6,768 nt of DNA from Clostridiales bacterium. Its GTDB lineage: Bacteria > Bacillota > Clostridia > Oscillospirales > Oscillospiraceae. The stretch covers positions 1 through 6,768 of the forward strand of contig JAQXNP010000121.1 in assembly GCA_029098065.1 (NCBI GenBank), given 5' to 3'. Positions 5,264 to 6,768 of this stretch are shown in pieces (the first letter of the stretch is position 1; the number at the start of each line of letters is the position of its first letter). The position numbers were made by a program, and so were the translations under genes. The notes under the pieces were generated by a model that worked only from the letters and a program-made list of their open reading frames with translations, did not search any database and was not told the origin of the DNA.

Positions 5264-5644
5264 TTACCGGCCCTTTTTCATTCCCTTCTGGGCGTGCTCC
5301 TTGATTTTCTGGAAGGTCTCCTCGCTCAGATCATGCTCCACCTTGCAGGCGTCAACGGCGGCAGTTTCTTCGCTCACTCCAAGGCGGACAAAGAACTCTG
5401 TCAGCAGACGGTGCCGCTCATAGATGTGCTGAGCGATCTCCTCCCCCGCCGGAAGCAGAGTGAGGAAGCCCCCTTCATCCATCTGAATATAGCCATTCTC
5501 CCGCAGTTTTTTCATGGCAATGCTGACGCTGGCCTTGGTGTAGCCCTTCTCGTTCGCCACATCGATGGACCGCACCATCCCTTTCCGCTCCCGCAGGATC
5601 AGGATGGCCTCCAGGTAATCCTCCGCCGACTCGTATATTTTCAT
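5264..5644 (-). CDS. DtxR/MntR-family metal-dependent repressor, short two-domain form
   Basis: A cytoplasmic dimeric repressor that binds DNA when loaded with Fe(II) or Mn(II); here very likely the regulator of the divergent feo genes. It has 126 aa: a winged helix (about residues 6-65, recognition helix near TKASVSIAMKKLRENG) and a dimerisation/metal domain (about 66-120). The SH3-like third domain of DtxR is absent, as in MntR (about 142 aa). By alignment with MntR and DtxR, the predicted ligands are D9, E12, H78, C100, E103 and H104. D9 and E12 match MntR; C100 in DACKVEH matches DtxR/IdeR Cys102, where MntR has Glu99. The start is ATG at 5644 with GAGAGGA upstream. An in-frame extension to 5734 runs through the promoter and looks non-coding. 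Iron rather than manganese is suggested by context. Confidence 0.92.
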   Translation of the reverse strand: MKIYESAEDYLEAILILRERKGMVRSIDVANEKGYTKASVSIAMKKLRENGYIQMDEGGFLTLLPAGEEIAQHIYERHRLLTEFFVRLGVSEETAAVDACKVEHDLSEETFQKIKEHAQKGMKKGR

Positions 5645-5679
5645 AAAGGCCGTCCTCTCTTTTTTCAGGGTTTTTAGAT

Positions 5680-5708
5680 AGATTAGCACAATCGGAACAA
5701 TTTGACAA
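5680..5708 (-). promoter_or_regulatory. Predicted promoter of the DtxR-family regulator
   Basis: On the minus strand, TTGTCA (5708-5703), 17 bases, then an extended -10 TGC-TAATCT (5688-5680). The -35 is good and the -10 weak but helped by the TG. An 8-bp inverted repeat, TTTTAGAT (5672-5679) and ATCTAAAA (5713-5720), flanks it and could bind a regulator. The Feo-type operators lie about 30 bp or more further out. Confidence 0.5.
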
Positions 5709-5727
5709 GAAAATCTAAAAGTAAGGA

Positions 5728-5756
5728 TTGACAAACCAAGTTAGTTGTAGTAAACT
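5728..5756 (+). promoter_or_regulatory. Predicted promoter of the feoA1-feoA2-feoB genes
   Basis: A perfect -35 TTGACA (5728-5733), 17 bases, then TAAACT (5751-5756). The expected start is near 5763, just before the palindrome at 5769-5790. It is divergent from the regulator's promoter. Confidence 0.72.
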
Positions 5757-5757
5757 T
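5738..5757. promoter_or_regulatory. Degenerate metal-repressor site overlapping the feo -10 box
   Basis: AAGTT (5738-5742) and AACTT (5753-5757) are symmetric ends. GTTAG-N6-TAAAC (5740-5755) resembles the GTTAG-N6-CTAAC sites nearby, with a poor right half. It covers the spacer and -10 of the feo promoter, a natural place for repression. The match is weak on its own. Confidence 0.4.
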
Positions 5758-5768
5758 TCCTCGCTTCA

Positions 5769-5790
5769 GAAGTTAGAAACTTCTAACTTC
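5769..5790. promoter_or_regulatory. Candidate DtxR-family operator upstream of feoA1 (perfect palindrome)
   Basis: GAAGTTAGAA (5769-5778) and TTCTAACTTC (5781-5790) are exact reverse complements separated by AC. The core is GTTAG-N6-CTAAC-TTC, also found before feoB. It falls at about +7 to +28 from the predicted start. GTTAG/CTAAC half-sites recall the DtxR consensus, but DtxR has only one base between those halves. Confidence 0.75.
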
Positions 5791-5838
5791 ATGCTGCGGT
5801 CCCGGCGGGCCGCAAATCAAGGATCGGAGGGAGTGGGC

Positions 5839-6051
5839 ATGATGCCTTTGACAATGGCGAGACCCGGTGAGACTGTGACCATCCGCAAGATCACCGGGAA
5901 AGACGACGTGCGGCAGCACTTGGCTGAGCTGGGCTTCGTGGTGGACGGTATGGTCACTGTGGTCAGCGAGATGGCCGGCAATCTGATCCTTCAGGTAAAA
6001 GACAGCCGCATCGCCCTGGACAAATCCATGGCCATGCGGATCATGATCTGA
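5839..6051 (+). CDS. feoA: FeoA-family protein 1 (divergent small SH3-like protein of the Feo iron system)
   Basis: A 70-aa cytoplasmic SH3-fold protein thought to interact with FeoB and support Fe(II) uptake. It opens MMPLTMARPGETVTIRKITG, the usual FeoA first strand region, then QHLAELGFVVDGMVTVVSEMAGNLILQVKDSRIALDKSMAMRIMI. It keeps the L-x-E-LGF-x-x-G turn and a final strand. It lacks the APLGDP and GYELSLR-type stretches seen in the second copy, so it belongs to a more distant FeoA subtype. The start is ATG at 5839 with GGAGGGAG (5826-5833), eight bases from GGAGG. An ATG at 5842 is a near-equal alternative. The frame is open back to 5728, but that part covers promoter and operator. feoA2 follows after 18 bp. 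Expected to be repressed when iron is sufficient. Confidence 0.9.
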   Translation: MMPLTMARPGETVTIRKITGKDDVRQHLAELGFVVDGMVTVVSEMAGNLILQVKDSRIALDKSMAMRIMI

Positions 6052-6069
6052 GATAAGGAGGAGAGCGGA

Positions 6070-6291
6070 ATGAAAACGCTGCGGGATGTAAAAGTGGGCG
6101 AGACCGCCGTTGTGGTGAAACTCCACGGCGAGGGCGCCACCAAGCGGCGCATCATGGACATGGGCATCACCAAAGGCGTGGAGCTCCACGTGCGCAAGGT
6201 GGCCCCTCTGGGCGATCCCATGGAACTGAATGTCCGGGGCTATGAGCTCAGCGTGCGCACGGCTGACGCCGAGATGATCGAGGTCAAATAG
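6070..6291 (+). CDS. feoA: FeoA-family protein 2 (canonical type)
   Basis: A second FeoA of 73 aa. It has the classical pattern: GETAVVVKLHGEGATKRRIM, DMGITKGVELHVRKVAPLGDP, then MELNVRGYELSVRTADAEMIEVK. This is the compact SH3-like beta barrel that accompanies FeoB on the cytoplasmic side. The ATG at 6070 follows AAGGAGG (6055-6061) by eight bases. It lies 18 bp after feoA1 and 56 bp before feoB, and that gap holds a copy of the operator motif. Its closeness to the family consensus suggests it is the direct FeoB partner, with feoA1 in an accessory role; that split is inferred. Confidence 0.95.
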   Translation: MKTLRDVKVGETAVVVKLHGEGATKRRIMDMGITKGVELHVRKVAPLGDPMELNVRGYELSVRTADAEMIEVK

Positions 6292-6312
6292 GCCCTGTTT
6301 TTGTGTCTTTTG

Positions 6313-6328
6313 GTTAGTATTAGCTAAC
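6313..6328. promoter_or_regulatory. Candidate metal-repressor operator between feoA2 and feoB
   Basis: GTTAG (6313-6317), six bases, CTAAC (6324-6328), then TTC, the same layout as the site before feoA1. I find no strong promoter here; TATTAG at 6318-6323 could be a -10 but has no matching -35. It may be a roadblock site inside the operon, an operator on a weak internal promoter, or a short mRNA hairpin. Confidence 0.55.
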
Positions 6329-6347
6329 TTCAGAGAGGAGGAATATC

Positions 6348-6768
6348 ATGATGGAGATCAAGATCGCGTTGGCAGGCAATCCCAATTGCGGCAAGACCAC
6401 CCTGTTCAATACCCTGACAGGGTCCAACCAGTACGTGGGCAACTGGCCCGGCGTCACGGTGGAAAAAAAGGAGGGCCGGCTCAAGGGACACAAGGATGTC
6501 GTCATCCAGGACCTGCCCGGCATCTATTCCCTGTCCCCCTATACGCTGGAAGAGGTGGTGGCCCGGAGCTATCTGGTCAATGAAAAGCCCGACGCCATTC
6601 TGAACATCGTGGACGGCACCAACATCGAGCGCAACCTGTACCTCACCACCCAGCTCATCGAGCTGGGCCTGCCCGTGGTGGTGGCCGTCAACATGATAGA
6701 TTTGGTCCGGAAGAACGGCGACACCGTTGACCTGGGGAAGCTGGGCGCGGCCCTGGGCTGTGAAGTCG
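6348..6768 (+). CDS. feoB: Ferrous iron transporter FeoB, N-terminal G-domain (3' end outside window)
   Basis: The start of the large membrane protein that imports Fe(II). The 140 residues present are the cytosolic GTPase domain. G1 is GNPNCGKT (residues 10-17), G2 is the conserved Thr of GVTVEKKEG (Thr37), G3 is DLPG (55-58) and G4 is NMID (115-118). The stretch NILNIVDGTNIERNLYLTTQL, seen here as AILNIVDGTNIERNLYL, is typical of FeoB. The membrane core, several hundred residues, lies beyond the edge. The start is ATG at 6348 (GGAGG at 6337-6341, six bases); ATG at 6351 is possible. It follows the two feoA genes, and an operator-like palindrome lies 20 bp before it. Confidence 0.97.
   Translation, partial: MMEIKIALAGNPNCGKTTLFNTLTGSNQYVGNWPGVTVEKKEGRLKGHKDVVIQDLPGIYSLSPYTLEEVVARSYLVNEKPDAILNIVDGTNIERNLYLTTQLIELGLPVVVAVNMIDLVRKNGDTVDLGKLGAALGCEV

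Noticed and set aside
4836..5423. A 195-codon plus-strand frame across the post-tRNA region
   Set aside because: It runs through four hairpins including two strong terminators and into the regulator's antisense strand. Its composition is Ser/Pro/Arg-rich and no ribosome-binding site supports it.
5645..5734. Extending the DtxR-family protein upstream to 5734
   Set aside because: The extension would translate its own promoter region and adds 30 hydrophobic residues not found in the family. The ATG at 5644 has a ribosome-binding site and gives the standard N-terminus.
5728..5838. Extending FeoA1 upstream to 5728
   Set aside because: The extra 37 codons would cover the -10 box and the palindrome, and FeoA homology begins after the ATG at 5839, which has its own ribosome-binding site.
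1..6768. CRISPR array, insertion sequence, prophage or defence system
   Set aside because: I looked for regularly spaced repeats, transposase or integrase motifs and target duplications and saw none. All recognisable genes are transport or regulation.

Overview
The window is about 6.8 kb of GC-rich DNA, judged by eye. Strong Shine-Dalgarno sites, GTG starts, a lipobox lipoprotein, a tRNA with an encoded CCA and U-tailed terminators all suggest a Gram-positive anaerobe of the Clostridia. An Oscillospiraceae-type gut commensal is my best guess, inferred from style only; genus is not determinable here.

Left part (1-4170, all on the minus strand, read right to left): a CUT1-type carbohydrate ABC importer operon. 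The order is promoter, lipoprotein substrate-binding protein (4063-2750), a structured 129-bp spacer, first permease (2620-1769), second permease (1769-924, sharing one base with the first), then a LacI-family regulator (907 to the window edge, 3' end missing). No ATPase or glycoside hydrolase is visible in the window. The promoter carries a perfect LacI-type palindrome (GGAAACGTTTCC) just after the predicted transcription start, with a second near-identical copy 217 bp upstream. The simplest reading is an operon autoregulated by the regulator encoded at its own far end, with the two operators possibly acting by looping. A hairpin followed by a short U tract separates the binding-protein gene from the permeases and could keep the binding protein in excess.

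Middle (4170-5263): non-coding apart from a tRNA-Thr(CGT) gene at 4747-4822 with its own promoter and a very strong terminator. Beyond it lie three further terminator-like hairpins and a 10-bp-arm inverted repeat, with no convincing gene.

Right part (5264-6768): an iron-uptake locus. A short DtxR/MntR-family regulator (minus) is divergent from feoA1, feoA2 and the start of feoB (plus, cut by the window edge). The sequence motif GTTAG-N6-CTAAC-TTC occurs once just after the feoA1 promoter and once just before feoB, and a degenerate copy overlaps the feoA1 -10 region. These are good candidates for the regulator's operators. The regulator combines an MntR-like Asp (D9) with a DtxR-like Cys (C100) in its predicted metal site and lacks the C-terminal SH3-like domain.

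I see no CRISPR array, transposase, phage gene or obviously new defence system. The most interesting points are the Feo operator motif paired with the hybrid-site regulator, and the structured non-coding stretches.
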